A DNA stretch of 64,000 nucleotides from Lysobacterales bacterium (GTDB taxonomy: Bacteria; Pseudomonadota; Gammaproteobacteria; Xanthomonadales; UBA2363): NCBI GenBank assembly GCA_019634735.1, contig JAHCAT010000003.1, positions 62,001 to 126,000 on the forward strand. The letters run 5' to 3'. The position numbers and the translations under genes are program-made. Below the pieces are notes generated by a model. The model saw only the letters and a program-made list of their open reading frames with translations. It was not told the DNA's origin and did not search any database. Shown here one piece after another: positions 1-8,321 of the stretch (its first letter is position 1; every line of letters starts with the position of its first letter).

Positions 1-373
1 GCGTGGGAGACACCGAGTTGCCGCCGGTGAGGACGCTGCCCGCCACGCCGGAGACCACGCCCGAGACGTCGACGACCACCGGATCGGGGTCCGGCGTGGT
101 CGCGTTGCCATAGTCGCCGATCGGCGCGCCGCCCGGTCCGATCCGCGTGAGAAAGGCAGGCACGATGCTGCCCGTGGGCGGTGCCGTGTCGCGGCCCGCG
201 TACAGCGTGCCGTCCGGTGCGAAGGCCAGGAACACCGGCCCGGTCACCGGCTGCGCATAGGTGGTCACGTCGAAGCCCGGCACGGTCTGCGCAAACACCG
301 GCGGCGATGCCAGCAGCAAGGCGCCGCCGAACGCGGCGAGCCTGCGGGTGCCTCGGCGAGGTGTGGTGCTCAT
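1..373 (-). CDS. Secreted protein, N-terminal part (gene runs off the window)
   Basis: Reading leftwards from an ATG at 371-373, the frame stays open to the window edge (124 codons). It begins with a basic stretch (MSTTPRRGTRR), then a hydrophobic core ending in an Ala-x-Ala-like site (PPVFAQ), so a Sec signal peptide is clear. The mature part contains FLAFAPDGTLYAGRD, a blade-like motif typical of NHL/SMP-30-type beta-propellers, followed by Gly/Pro-rich sequence. The function cannot be assigned from this fragment. It is divergent from the sugar dehydrogenase gene, with about 490 bp of repeats between them. Confidence 0.7.
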   Translation of the reverse strand, partial: MSTTPRRGTRRLAAFGGALLLASPPVFAQTVPGFDVTTYAQPVTGPVFLAFAPDGTLYAGRDTAPPTGSIVPAFLTRIGPGGAPIGDYGNATTPDPDPVVVDVSGVVSGVAGSVLTGGNSVSPT

Positions 374-447
374 GGGCGTCTCCATGTCGATGGTGGGGTC
401 GGTCCCGTCCTCCACGGAAATCCGTCGACGCCGGGGCCACTGCCTTC

Positions 448-520
448 GGGACTCGGGACTCGGCAACCGGGACTCGGGACTCGGGACCCGGGACTCGGGA
501 CCCGGGACTCGGTACCCGGG
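448..520. repeat. GGGACTC heptamer tandem array
   Basis: About ten imperfect copies of a 7-bp unit (GGGACTC, with GGGACCC and GGCAACC variants) lie head to tail. The array joins directly to the palindrome at 537-575 through the linker AAGCGGAGCGCGATC. The same array-linker-palindrome arrangement recurs, inverted, at 7855-8095, so this is part of a composite repeat and not chance simple sequence. Confidence 0.85.
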
Positions 521-536
521 AAGCGGAGCGCGATCT

Positions 537-575
537 GCTCCCCTCTCCCCCTGGGAGAGGGGCCGGGGGAGAGGG
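537..575. repeat. REP-like palindrome, type B
   Basis: Imperfect palindrome built from CCCCTCTCCCC and GGGGAGAGGG arms. Related copies are seen near 7855, 20761, 54133 and 60193. It lies in the gap between divergent genes. It could fold in RNA as a stable hairpin; its function is unknown. Confidence 0.8.
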
Positions 576-657
576 TGGTGCGGAGCGCGGTCGTCGCACA
601 TGCGCGAAGCGCGAGCGGAGGAGATCGCAGGCTGATGCGCGACGCGCTGTCCGGGAC

Positions 658-798
658 GGCCCTCTCCCCCGGCCCCTCCCCCGCAGGCGGGGGAGGGGAG
701 AAGTGCGGTGCCGCGGCCAGTGCAAGAGAAGTGCGGTGCCGCGGCCAGTGCAGGAGAAATGCAGTGCCGCGGCCAGTGCAGGAGAGATGCGGCGCCGG
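658..798. repeat. REP-like palindrome, type A, with a 28-bp tandem repeat
   Basis: The palindrome (arms CCCCTCCCCCGC and GCGGGGGAGGGG, about 661-697) is followed by 3.5 copies of a 28-bp unit at 698-725, 726-753, 754-781 and 782-798. Each unit contains a variant of GTGCCGCGGCCAGTGCA. The array ends about 65 bp before the sugar dehydrogenase start, so transcripts may carry it in the leader. Confidence 0.8.
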
Positions 799-864
799 GG
801 CGCGTCGGGCTGACGGCCGGCCCGGCGCTCCGCTACGCTGGCGGCAGCCCTGCCGGAGTACGCC

Positions 865-2001
865 ATGACCCGACTGTTCGCATTCGTCCTCGCCCTCGTA
901 CCGCTGGCTGTCGCGGCAGAGGATCGCCACTTCGACAGCGAGAAGGGTCGCCTGCAGGTGACCCGCATCGCCGGCGACCTCGCCCATCCCTGGGGCATGG
1001 CCTTCCTGCCCGACGGCCGCATGCTGGTCACCGAGCGGCCCGGCCGTCTGCGCATCGTGACCGCCGATGGCCAGGTGTCCGAGCCGGTCGCCGGCGTGCC
1101 CGAGGTGCATGCCCGTGGCCAGGGCGGCCTGCTCGACGTCGCGCTCGATCCTGGCTTCGCAGGCAACGGCCTGGTGTACCTGTCCTACGCGATGCCCGAG
1201 GGTCGCGGCGCCGCGACCGCGGTGGCGCGCGGCCGGCTGGATGGCGAAGCCCTGGTCGACGTGCAGCGCGTGTGGGTGCAGCAGCCGGCGGTGTCCGGCG
1301 TCGACGTGCACTTCGGCTCGCGCCTGGTGTTCGCCCGCGACGGCCGGCTGTTCGTCACCACCGGCGACCGCAACCAGCGCGCCGACGCCCAGCGCCTGGA
1401 CCGCGGCCAGGGCAAGGTGGTGCGCATCGAGTCCTCGGGCATGGTGCCCGCCGACAACCCCTTCGCCAGCCGCCGCGATGCCCTGGCCGAGGTCTGGTCC
1501 TACGGCCACCGCAACATCCAGGGCGCCGCCCTGCATCCGGCCACCGGCGAGCTGTGGACGCACGAGCACGGCCCGCGAGGCGGCGACGAGATCAACATCG
1601 CGCGCGCCGGTCGCAACTACGGCTGGCCCGTGATCGGCGCCGGCATCAACTATTCCGGCCGGCCGATCCCGGAGACCGAGGGCACCGAACGCGAGGGCAT
1701 GGAACAGCCGCTGCACCTGTGGAATCCCTCGATCGCGCCCAGCGGCATGGCCTTCTACGAGCACGACCGCTTCCCGGCCTGGCGCGGCAACCTGTTCGTC
1801 GGCGCCCTGGCCTTCCAGCTGGTGGCGCGGCTGGAGCTGGACGGCGAGCGGGTGGTCCACGAGGAACGCATCCTGCTCGACCTCAGGCAGCGCATCCGCG
1901 ACGTGCGCGTCGGCCCGGACGGCTACCTCTATCTGCTGACCGACGCGCCGCGCGGCGAGCTGCTGCGCGTCGGGCTGGTCGCCGGGCGCGAGGGCGAATG
2001 A
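865..2001 (+). CDS. PQQ-dependent aldose sugar dehydrogenase (YliI/Asd-like)
   Basis: The 378-aa product has a signal peptide (about residues 1-18) followed by a full soluble PQQ glucose/sorbosone dehydrogenase beta-propeller. Recognisable motifs are HPWGMAFLPDGRMLVTERPG (41-60), the region with the likely catalytic His149 (GVDVHFGSR), YGHRNIQG and the HEHGPRGGDEIN signature with the Ca/PQQ-binding segment NYGWPV. The length matches E. coli YliI. Members oxidise aldoses in the periplasm and pass electrons to the respiratory chain. The ATG start follows repeats and begins directly with the signal peptide. It may be monocistronic, since chrA begins 145 bp downstream. Confidence 0.92.
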   Translation: MTRLFAFVLALVPLAVAAEDRHFDSEKGRLQVTRIAGDLAHPWGMAFLPDGRMLVTERPGRLRIVTADGQVSEPVAGVPEVHARGQGGLLDVALDPGFAGNGLVYLSYAMPEGRGAATAVARGRLDGEALVDVQRVWVQQPAVSGVDVHFGSRLVFARDGRLFVTTGDRNQRADAQRLDRGQGKVVRIESSGMVPADNPFASRRDALAEVWSYGHRNIQGAALHPATGELWTHEHGPRGGDEINIARAGRNYGWPVIGAGINYSGRPIPETEGTEREGMEQPLHLWNPSIAPSGMAFYEHDRFPAWRGNLFVGALAFQLVARLELDGERVVHEERILLDLRQRIRDVRVGPDGYLYLLTDAPRGELLRVGLVAGREGE

Positions 2002-2146
2002 GGCCGGTGCCCGGGCCGTGTCGTCGGCGCCAGAATGCCCGCCCGCGGCGTCGACGCAGCCGCGCGCCGGGTGAGGCGCTGGCGCCGCGCTGTCTGGCCC
2101 CTCCTGCGCCGGCCTGAGTCGTCGGGCACCGGCCTCCGCGCCGCCC

Positions 2147-3529
2147 ATGACCACGCCTGAGGTTCACGCCGAAGCGGCACCATCCGGTCCGGAACGGGTC
2201 GGTCTCGCCGCCGCCGCTGCTGTCTGGCTGAAGATCGGCCTGCTCGGTTTCGGCGGGCCGGCCGGCCAGATCGCGCTGATGCACCGCGAGCTGGTCGAGC
2301 GGCGCGGCTGGCTGGGCGAGCGCCGCTTCCTGCATGCGCTCAACTACTGCATGCTGCTGCCCGGACCCGAGGCCATGCAGCTCGCCACCTACGTCGGCTG
2401 GCTGATGCACCGCACCCTGGGCGGCGTGATCGCCGGCGCGCTGTTCGTGCTGCCCGGCCTGCTGGTGATGCTCGCCCTCGCCGTGCTGTACGTCCAGCAC
2501 GGCCAGCTGGCGCCGGTCGCTGCGGTGTTCGATGGCCTGAAGGCCGCGGTGCTGGCGATCGTCGTGCAGGCCCTGCTGCGCATCGGCGGTCGCGTGCTGC
2601 ACGGGCCGCGCGCCTGGCTGCTGGCGGCCGCGGCGTTCCTGGCCCTGGCGGTGTTCTCGCTGCCGTTTCCGCTGGTGGTGGCGGGCGCCGCCCTGGTCGG
2701 TCTGGCCGGCTGGCTGCCGAACCGGCTGTCCGCGCATGGCGAGCCTGCGGGCGATCGCGAGGGCCTGGTCGACCGCGCCCTGCGCGAAGGGCGGCTCGGC
2801 CACGTCGTGCCCTCTCGAGGGCGTGCGCTGCGCACCCTGGCGCTCTGGCTGGCGCTGTGGTGGATGCCAGTGCTGGCCATGGTCGCGATGACCGGCAGCG
2901 ACAGCGTGCTCACGCAGATGGGCCTGCTGTTCAGCCAGATCGCCGTGCTCGGTTTCGGCGGCGCCTACGCGGTGCTGGCCTGGGTCGGCCAGGCGATGGT
3001 GGAGACCTGGGGCTGGCTGACCACCGGGCAGATGCTGGACGGCCTGGCGCTGGCCGAGACCACGCCTGGCCCCCTGGTGCTGGTGCTGCCCTTCGTCGGT
3101 TTCCTGGCCGCCCACGGCCACGAGGCGGCGCTGGCCTCGCCCCTGCTCGCCGGCCTGGCCGGCGCCCTCCTGGTCGCCTGGGTGACCTTCGTGCCGTGCT
3201 TCCTGTGGATCTTCCTGGGCGCGCCCTGGGTCGAGGCGATCCGCGGCAACGCCCGCGTCTCCGCGGCCCTGGCCGCGGTCACCGCCGCGGTGGTCGGCGT
3301 CATCCTCAACCTGGCCGTGTGGTTCGCGCTCAACGTGCTGTTCGCCCGGCAGGGCACGGTCGCGCTGGCCGGCCTGGAGATCGCCGTGCCTGTGCCGGCC
3401 AGCCTCGACCCGGTCGCCGCAGGCCTGATCGCACTGGCCTTCGCGCTGGTGTTCGCGCTGCGCGCCAGCCTGCTGGTGGTGCTTGCGGTCATGGCCCTGG
3501 CCGGCCTGCTCGCCGGAACGCTGCTCTAG
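2147..3529 (+). CDS. chrA: Chromate efflux transporter, two-domain CHR family
   Basis: The 460-aa polytopic membrane protein has two homologous CHR halves. The first has GLLGFGGPAGQIALMHRELV (about 31-50) and LLPGPEAMQLATYVGW; the second has LGFGGAYAVLAWVGQ (from about residue 267) and TTPGPLVLVLPFVGF. This duplicated layout and length are typical of long-chain ChrA, which exports chromate (sometimes sulfate) across the inner membrane using the membrane potential. No chrB-type regulator is adjacent. It starts at an ATG in GCCCATGACCACG; the 145-bp upstream gap shows no clear operator. Confidence 0.92.
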   Translation: MTTPEVHAEAAPSGPERVGLAAAAAVWLKIGLLGFGGPAGQIALMHRELVERRGWLGERRFLHALNYCMLLPGPEAMQLATYVGWLMHRTLGGVIAGALFVLPGLLVMLALAVLYVQHGQLAPVAAVFDGLKAAVLAIVVQALLRIGGRVLHGPRAWLLAAAAFLALAVFSLPFPLVVAGAALVGLAGWLPNRLSAHGEPAGDREGLVDRALREGRLGHVVPSRGRALRTLALWLALWWMPVLAMVAMTGSDSVLTQMGLLFSQIAVLGFGGAYAVLAWVGQAMVETWGWLTTGQMLDGLALAETTPGPLVLVLPFVGFLAAHGHEAALASPLLAGLAGALLVAWVTFVPCFLWIFLGAPWVEAIRGNARVSAALAAVTAAVVGVILNLAVWFALNVLFARQGTVALAGLEIAVPVPASLDPVAAGLIALAFALVFALRASLLVVLAVMALAGLLAGTLL

Positions 3530-3619
3530 GCGCCTTGCTCACGCGTTGCACTGAGAGACCCGCTCAGCGTCGCTTCCCTTCTAGCGTTGCACGCAAGGCG
3601 GCGGTCTGGCGACGGCACC

Positions 3620-3666
3620 TCACTTCTCCCCTCCCCCGCCTGCGGGGGAGGGGCGGGGGAGAGGGC
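3620..3666. repeat. REP-like palindrome, type A
   Basis: Copy of the type A palindrome (CTCCCCCGCCTGCGGGGGAG core) between the convergent ends of chrA and the M2 peptidase gene. Its position and stem suggest it could act as a bidirectional transcription terminator, but there is no T-run. Confidence 0.8.
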
Positions 3667-3692
3667 CCGGGCTTGCCCTGACCTGAGCCGCG

Positions 3693-5567
3693 TCAGCCGC
3701 CCGCGGCGGACCAGCCGCAGTCGCGGCCGGCGTTGCGTTCCTGCAGCCAGGCCATCAGCGGCGCGAAGTAGTCGAGGATGGCGCTGGCGTCCATCTCGCG
3801 GGTGCCGGTCAGCTCGAACAGGGTGTCCTGCCAGGGCTGGCTGTTGCCCTTGGCCAGCATCGCCCAGAAGCGCTCGCCGGCCTCCTTGCTGCCGTAGATC
3901 GAGCATTCGTGCAGCGGGCCTTCGTGGCCGGCGGCGTCGCAGAGGGCGCGCTGGAACTGGAACTGCAGGATGTGCGCCAGGAAGTAGCGGGTGTAGGGCG
4001 TGTTGCCGGGCACGTGGTACTTGGCGCCCGGGTCGAAGTCCTCCTCGCTGCGCGGCATCGGCGCCGACACACCCTGGTAGCGCTGGCGCAGTTCCCACCA
4101 GGCGGCGTTGTAGCGCTCCTGGGGCACCCGGCCGTCGAACACCGCCCAGCGCCACTGGTCGATCAGCTTGCCGAACGGCAGGAACACGACCTTGCTGAGC
4201 GCCATCTTCATCTGGGCGTTGAGGGTGGCCTGATCGCCGGCACCGGCATCGCCGGCCAGGCCGATCTGCGCCAGGTACTGCGGCGTCAGCGACAGCACCA
4301 CGGTGTCGCCGATCGCCTCGTGGAAGCCGTCGTGGGCGCCGGCCTGGAACAGCGGCGGCAGCGGGTTGTAGGCCAGGTAGTAATAGATGTGGCCCAGCTC
4401 GTGGTAGATGGTGGTGAACTCTTCCTCCGTGGGCTGGATGCACATCTTGATGCGCACGTCACCCTCCAGGTTCATGTCCCAGGCCGAGGCATGGCAGACG
4501 ACCTCCCGGTCCGCCGGCTTGGTGAACTGCGAGCGCTGGTAGAACGATTCCGGCAGCGCCGGCATGCCCAGCGAGGTGTAGAAATCCTCGGCAAGGCGGG
4601 TCATCGCCCTGGCGTCCATGCCGCTGGCCGCGAGCGCCGCGTCGACGTCAAGGCTCGAGGCGCCCGGGAAGGGCTCGAGCATCGGATACAGGGCGCTCCA
4701 GTCCTGCGCCCACATGTTGCCGGTGATGTGCGCGGGGATGGTGCCGTCGCCCGGCATGCGCGCGCCGTACTGGCTGCGCAGGGTCTCGCGGACGTGGCAG
4801 TGCAACTGCTCGTAGAGCGGCTTGACCTGGTCCCACAGGCGATCGGTCTCGGCCTCGAAGTCGGCCGCCGGCATGTCGTAGCCGGCGCGCCACATCTCGC
4901 CGGCGTTGGCGTAGCCCAGCTCGCCCGCGCCCTCGTTGACCAGTGCGGCGAAACGCACGTAGTCGGCACGCATCGGCCGGGAGATGGTGTGCCAGCCGGC
5001 CCAGGCATCGAGCTGGGCGTCCCAGTCGCGGTCGCGCGCCAGCACCTGGGACAGGGCGCCCAGGTCGCGGCAGGTGGCCGGGTCGGCCTCGTCGCGGCAA
5101 TGCTTGCCGCTGCCGTAGGTGGCTTCCAGGCGCGCGGCGATCTCGGTCAGCTCGCTGCGGCGCGCCGGGTCAGAGGGCGCCGGCATGGCGGTGGCCAGGC
5201 GCAGCAGGTCCAGGCTGCGCCGCACCGCGGGCGCCAGGCTTTCGGCCTGGCCGGCGTAGCGGCGCGCCTTGGCATTGGCCTCGTTGAGCCAGGCCAGGTG
5301 GCGCTCGTTGGCGCGCGAGGCGACCAGCTGCGAGTCCTCGTTGATGTAGGTACTGGCGATCCACTGTGCCGCCGAGATCTCGGGGAAGGCGGCTCGATAC
5401 TCGTCGTTGAGGCGCTCGACCAGGGCGGCCGCCGAAGTCGCATCGGCCCGGGCGGTGGGTGCCTCGACCACGGGGGGAGGCGTGGTGCCGCTGCCGCACC
5501 CGGCCAGCAGCACGGTGGCGAGGGTCAGGCCGGACGCGGCCAGGGGGTGGAGAAGGGTGCGGGACAT
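3693..5567 (-). CDS. M2 family zinc metallopeptidase (peptidyl-dipeptidase, ACE-like), lipoprotein
   Basis: The 624-aa product starts MSRTLLHPLA and carries a lipobox (LLAGC, Cys24), so it is probably lipid-anchored in the periplasm. The zinc motif HELGH is at 389-393, followed about 20 residues later by the third-ligand region FHEAIGDTVVLS. These are the signatures of the M2 (angiotensin-converting-enzyme) family, which removes C-terminal dipeptides. The start at 5567 was chosen because it gives the lipoprotein signal. The frame stays open upstream to 6062, but that extension lies antisense to the next gene and lacks protein-like features. The gene is divergent from the small lipoprotein gene, 85 bp apart. 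Confidence 0.93.
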   Translation of the reverse strand: MSRTLLHPLAASGLTLATVLLAGCGSGTTPPPVVEAPTARADATSAAALVERLNDEYRAAFPEISAAQWIASTYINEDSQLVASRANERHLAWLNEANAKARRYAGQAESLAPAVRRSLDLLRLATAMPAPSDPARRSELTEIAARLEATYGSGKHCRDEADPATCRDLGALSQVLARDRDWDAQLDAWAGWHTISRPMRADYVRFAALVNEGAGELGYANAGEMWRAGYDMPAADFEAETDRLWDQVKPLYEQLHCHVRETLRSQYGARMPGDGTIPAHITGNMWAQDWSALYPMLEPFPGASSLDVDAALAASGMDARAMTRLAEDFYTSLGMPALPESFYQRSQFTKPADREVVCHASAWDMNLEGDVRIKMCIQPTEEEFTTIYHELGHIYYYLAYNPLPPLFQAGAHDGFHEAIGDTVVLSLTPQYLAQIGLAGDAGAGDQATLNAQMKMALSKVVFLPFGKLIDQWRWAVFDGRVPQERYNAAWWELRQRYQGVSAPMPRSEEDFDPGAKYHVPGNTPYTRYFLAHILQFQFQRALCDAAGHEGPLHECSIYGSKEAGERFWAMLAKGNSQPWQDTLFELTGTREMDASAILDYFAPLMAWLQERNAGRDCGWSAAGG

Positions 5568-5652
5568 GGCGTGGCTCGGCGAAGGCGTGGCCGGGCAGCA
5601 TAGCCGCGCCATGGTAGAAAGACGACTCGCCCAAGACTCGGAGACCGCGCCC

Positions 5653-6084
5653 ATGCGCCACTGCCTGTCGATCCTCGCGCTGCTGCTGGGCGCCCTGGCG
5701 TCGGGCTGCGCACGGGCGCCGGCCGAGCAGCGCCTGCGCGACACCATCGCCGCCATGGAGACGGCGATCGAGGCCAACCGCGTCAACGATTTTCTGGACG
5801 GCGTCAGTAGCGAGTTCACCGGCAACGCCGGCGAGTACGACCGGCGCAGCCTGCACGCGCTGCTGCGGGCGATGGCGCTGCGCCACCAGCGCGTCTCGGT
5901 GGTGCTGGGGCCGCTGGACATCACTGTGCACGAAGGCGGCCGCGCCAGCGTGCGCGTCGACGTGCTGGCCACCGGCAGCGCCGGCGGCCTGCTGCCCGAG
6001 GCCGGTCGCCGTTTCCGCATCGACAGCGGCTGGCGCGAGGAAGACGGCCAGTGGCGCTGCATCAGCGCGACCTGGAACGAATGA
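5653..6084 (+). CDS. Small lipoprotein, SnoaL/NTF2-like fold suspected
   Basis: The 143-aa protein has a lipoprotein signal (MRHCLSILALLLGALASGC), so the mature chain starts at Cys19. The mature sequence resembles NTF2-like proteins: a helix (RLRDTIAAMETAIEANRVNDFLDGVS) followed by strands and a terminal EEDGQWRCISATW. No catalytic residues can be named. The ATG at 5653 was chosen over an in-frame ATG at 5611 because only it places the signal at the N-terminus. selO begins 16 bp downstream, so the two are probably co-transcribed. Confidence 0.75.
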   Translation: MRHCLSILALLLGALASGCARAPAEQRLRDTIAAMETAIEANRVNDFLDGVSSEFTGNAGEYDRRSLHALLRAMALRHQRVSVVLGPLDITVHEGGRASVRVDVLATGSAGGLLPEAGRRFRIDSGWREEDGQWRCISATWNE

Positions 6085-6100
6085 GCGGATCGACCCGACC

Positions 6101-7723
6101 ATGGCCATGAACGACGCTGTCTCGGCGGCCAGCCCGGACGACAAGGCAGGACAGGACGAGGTCTCGGGCGCGCCGTCGGCGCCCGCGCTCGGCCTCAGCC
6201 ATGGCCTGGCCGGAGAGCTGCCCGAATTGCAGGCGCGAGCCCGTCCGATGCCGGTGCCGGCGCCGCGCCTGCTGGCCTGGAATGCCCCGCTGGCGCGCGA
6301 GTTGGGGCTGGCCCCGGCGCTCGACGACGATCCCGGGCTGCTGGCGCAGCTGTTCAGCGGCGCGCTGCTGCCCGCCGACGCCCGCCCGGTCGCCCTGGCC
6401 TATGCCGGCCACCAGTTCGGCCACTTCGTACCCCAGCTCGGCGACGGCCGGGCCCTGCTGCTGGGCGAACGCGTGCTGCCGGACGGCCGGCGCTTCGACC
6501 TGCAACTCAAGGGCGCCGGCCATACCGTGTTCTCCCGCGGCGGCGACGGCCGCGCCGCGCTTGGCCCGGTGCTGCGCGAATACCTGGTCAGCGAGGTGAT
6601 GGCGGCACTGGGCGTACCGACCACCCGCGCGCTGGCCGCGGCGGCGACCGGCGAGGGCGTCTGGCGCGAACGCCCGTTGCCGGGCGCCGTGCTGACCCGC
6701 GTCGCCGCCAGCCACCTGCGCATCGGCAGCTTCGAATACCTGGCCGCGCGCGGCCAGGTCGATGCGCTGGCGCGCCTGGTCGATCACGCGCTGGCGCGTC
6801 ACTACCCGGCGCAGGACGGCGACCAGCCGCCGGCCCTGCGCCTGCTGGCCGCGGTGGCGGACGCTCAGGCGCGCCTGGTCGCGCACTGGCTGGCGGTCGG
6901 CTTCGTGCACGGTGTGATGAACACCGACAACGTCGCGATCTCGGGCGAGACCCTGGACTACGGCCCCTGCGCCTTCATGGACGCCTACCATCCGGACACC
7001 GTGTTCAGCTCCATCGACCGCCATGGCCGCTACGCCTGGGGCCGGCAGCCGGCCATCGCGCACTGGAACCTCGGCTGCCTGGCGATGGCCCTGCGCCCGC
7101 TGCTGGACCTCGAGGAGGACCGCAACCTGGACGACGCGCAGGCCGTGCTCGACGGCTTCCCGGCGCGCATCGACGCGTTGTGGCAGGCGCGTCTGCTCGG
7201 CAAGCTGGGCTTGTCGCCGGCCACGGCATCCGACTCGAAGCCAGCGGGCGAGGGCGCAGACCCGCTGCACGATTCGCGCGCCGTCGTCCCGGAGCACGAC
7301 CGGGCCCTGGCGACCGACCTGCTGGCACTCATGCAGGCCGCCGGCGCCGACTGGACCGCCAGCTTCCGCCACCTGGGCCAGTCCCTGCTGGAAGCGCCGG
7401 ACTGGCCCGGCCTGCGCGCGCAGTTCGACGGCCACGGCGACGGCCTCACCGCCTGGCTGTCGCGCTGGCACGCGCGACTGGCGCTGGACGGCATCGGCCC
7501 CGACGTCCGCGCCGCGGCGATGCACGCCGTCAACCCGGCCCGCATCCCGCGCAACCATCTCGTCGAGGCCGCCCTGGCCGCCGCCCACGACGGCGATTTC
7601 GCACCCTTTCGGCGACTGCAGGCGGCGCTTGCCAGCCCCTACGACGAAGCCCCCGCCTTCGCCGACCTCGCCGCCCCGCCGCCCGCGCCCGAGCAGCCCT
7701 ACCGCACCTTCTGCGGCACCTGA
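6101..7723 (+). CDS. selO: Protein adenylyltransferase SelO (YdiU, pseudokinase fold)
   Basis: The 540-aa product matches the UPF0061/SelO family throughout: LKGAGHTVFSRGGDGRAALG (nucleotide-binding loop), the HGVMNTDN motif (270-277) and the metal-binding Asp286 in TLDYGP. SelO transfers AMP from ATP to Ser/Thr/Tyr residues of target proteins, some of them redox proteins. The C-terminus is PYRTFCGT. Cys538, third from the end, occupies the place of the selenocysteine in animal SelO, so the redox tail is kept. The N-terminus is about 20 residues longer than usual and Ala/Ser-rich, so translation might begin later. Confidence 0.95.
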   Translation: MAMNDAVSAASPDDKAGQDEVSGAPSAPALGLSHGLAGELPELQARARPMPVPAPRLLAWNAPLARELGLAPALDDDPGLLAQLFSGALLPADARPVALAYAGHQFGHFVPQLGDGRALLLGERVLPDGRRFDLQLKGAGHTVFSRGGDGRAALGPVLREYLVSEVMAALGVPTTRALAAAATGEGVWRERPLPGAVLTRVAASHLRIGSFEYLAARGQVDALARLVDHALARHYPAQDGDQPPALRLLAAVADAQARLVAHWLAVGFVHGVMNTDNVAISGETLDYGPCAFMDAYHPDTVFSSIDRHGRYAWGRQPAIAHWNLGCLAMALRPLLDLEEDRNLDDAQAVLDGFPARIDALWQARLLGKLGLSPATASDSKPAGEGADPLHDSRAVVPEHDRALATDLLALMQAAGADWTASFRHLGQSLLEAPDWPGLRAQFDGHGDGLTAWLSRWHARLALDGIGPDVRAAAMHAVNPARIPRNHLVEAALAAAHDGDFAPFRRLQAALASPYDEAPAFADLAAPPPAPEQPYRTFCGT

Positions 7724-7831
7724 GCGACCGCCACCCTGCCATCGGTGTCACGGCACCCACGTCCCCTTCCCAGGCCTGGCGGGGAGGGGGATTCGGCCGC
7801 CCCCGGCCAGCGCGCGCCGTCGGGCCGGCAA

Positions 7832-8163
7832 CGATGCAGATCATGGCCAGCCCCGACCCTCTCCCCCCGGCCCCTCTCCCAGGGGGAGAGGGGAGTGGAT
7901 CGCGCTCCGCTTCCCGAGTCCCGAGTCCGAGTCCGAGTCCGAGTCCCAGTCCGAGTCCCAGTCCGAGTCCCAGTCCGAGTCCCAGTCCGAGTCCCAGTCC
8001 GAGTCCCAGTCCGAGTCCCAGTCCGAGTCCGAGTCCGAGTCCGAGTCCCGAGTCCCGAGTCCCGAGTCCCGAGTCCCGAGTCCCGAGTCCCGAGGTTGCC
8101 GAGCTAGCCGCGGCACCGCACTTCTCCCCTCCCCCGCCTGCGGGGGAGGGGCGGGGGAGAGGG
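7832..8163. repeat. Composite repeat: type B palindrome, long GAGTCC array, type A palindrome
   Basis: The gap of about 600 bp between selO and the hydrolase gene has no convincing gene. It holds, in order: the conserved lead-in ATGCAGATCATGGCCAGCCCC (from 7833), a type B palindrome (7855-7895), the linker GATCGCGCTCCGCTTCC, about 180 bp of GAGTCC-based hexamers and heptamers (7913-8095), and a type A palindrome (8119-8163). The array would encode Ser-Pro or Arg-Val runs in some frames, but these frames have no start signals and are artefacts. Confidence 0.85.
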
Positions 8164-8321
8164 CCGCCCCGGCCAGCGCGCGGCCAGCAAGCTTGCGGCA
8201 AGGACCCCGGCACGACGCGGCACCGGTCATCGCCACCGCGGCGCTGAATCCAAACGCCCACCTGCCCGCATCCAAGCCCCCGAAGCGCTGCGATCCGCCA
8301 GCGCAAGACAGGAGTTGCAGG

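Noticed and set aside
370-2154. A 594-codon minus-strand frame opposite the sugar dehydrogenase
   Set aside because: Its sequence is the antisense of a well-recognised gene and of repeats; no domain or signal peptide.
7180-8247. A Ser-Pro repeat protein encoded by the GAGTCC array
   Set aside because: The repeat reads through in several frames and both strands, without a ribosome site; it is a DNA repeat, not a gene.
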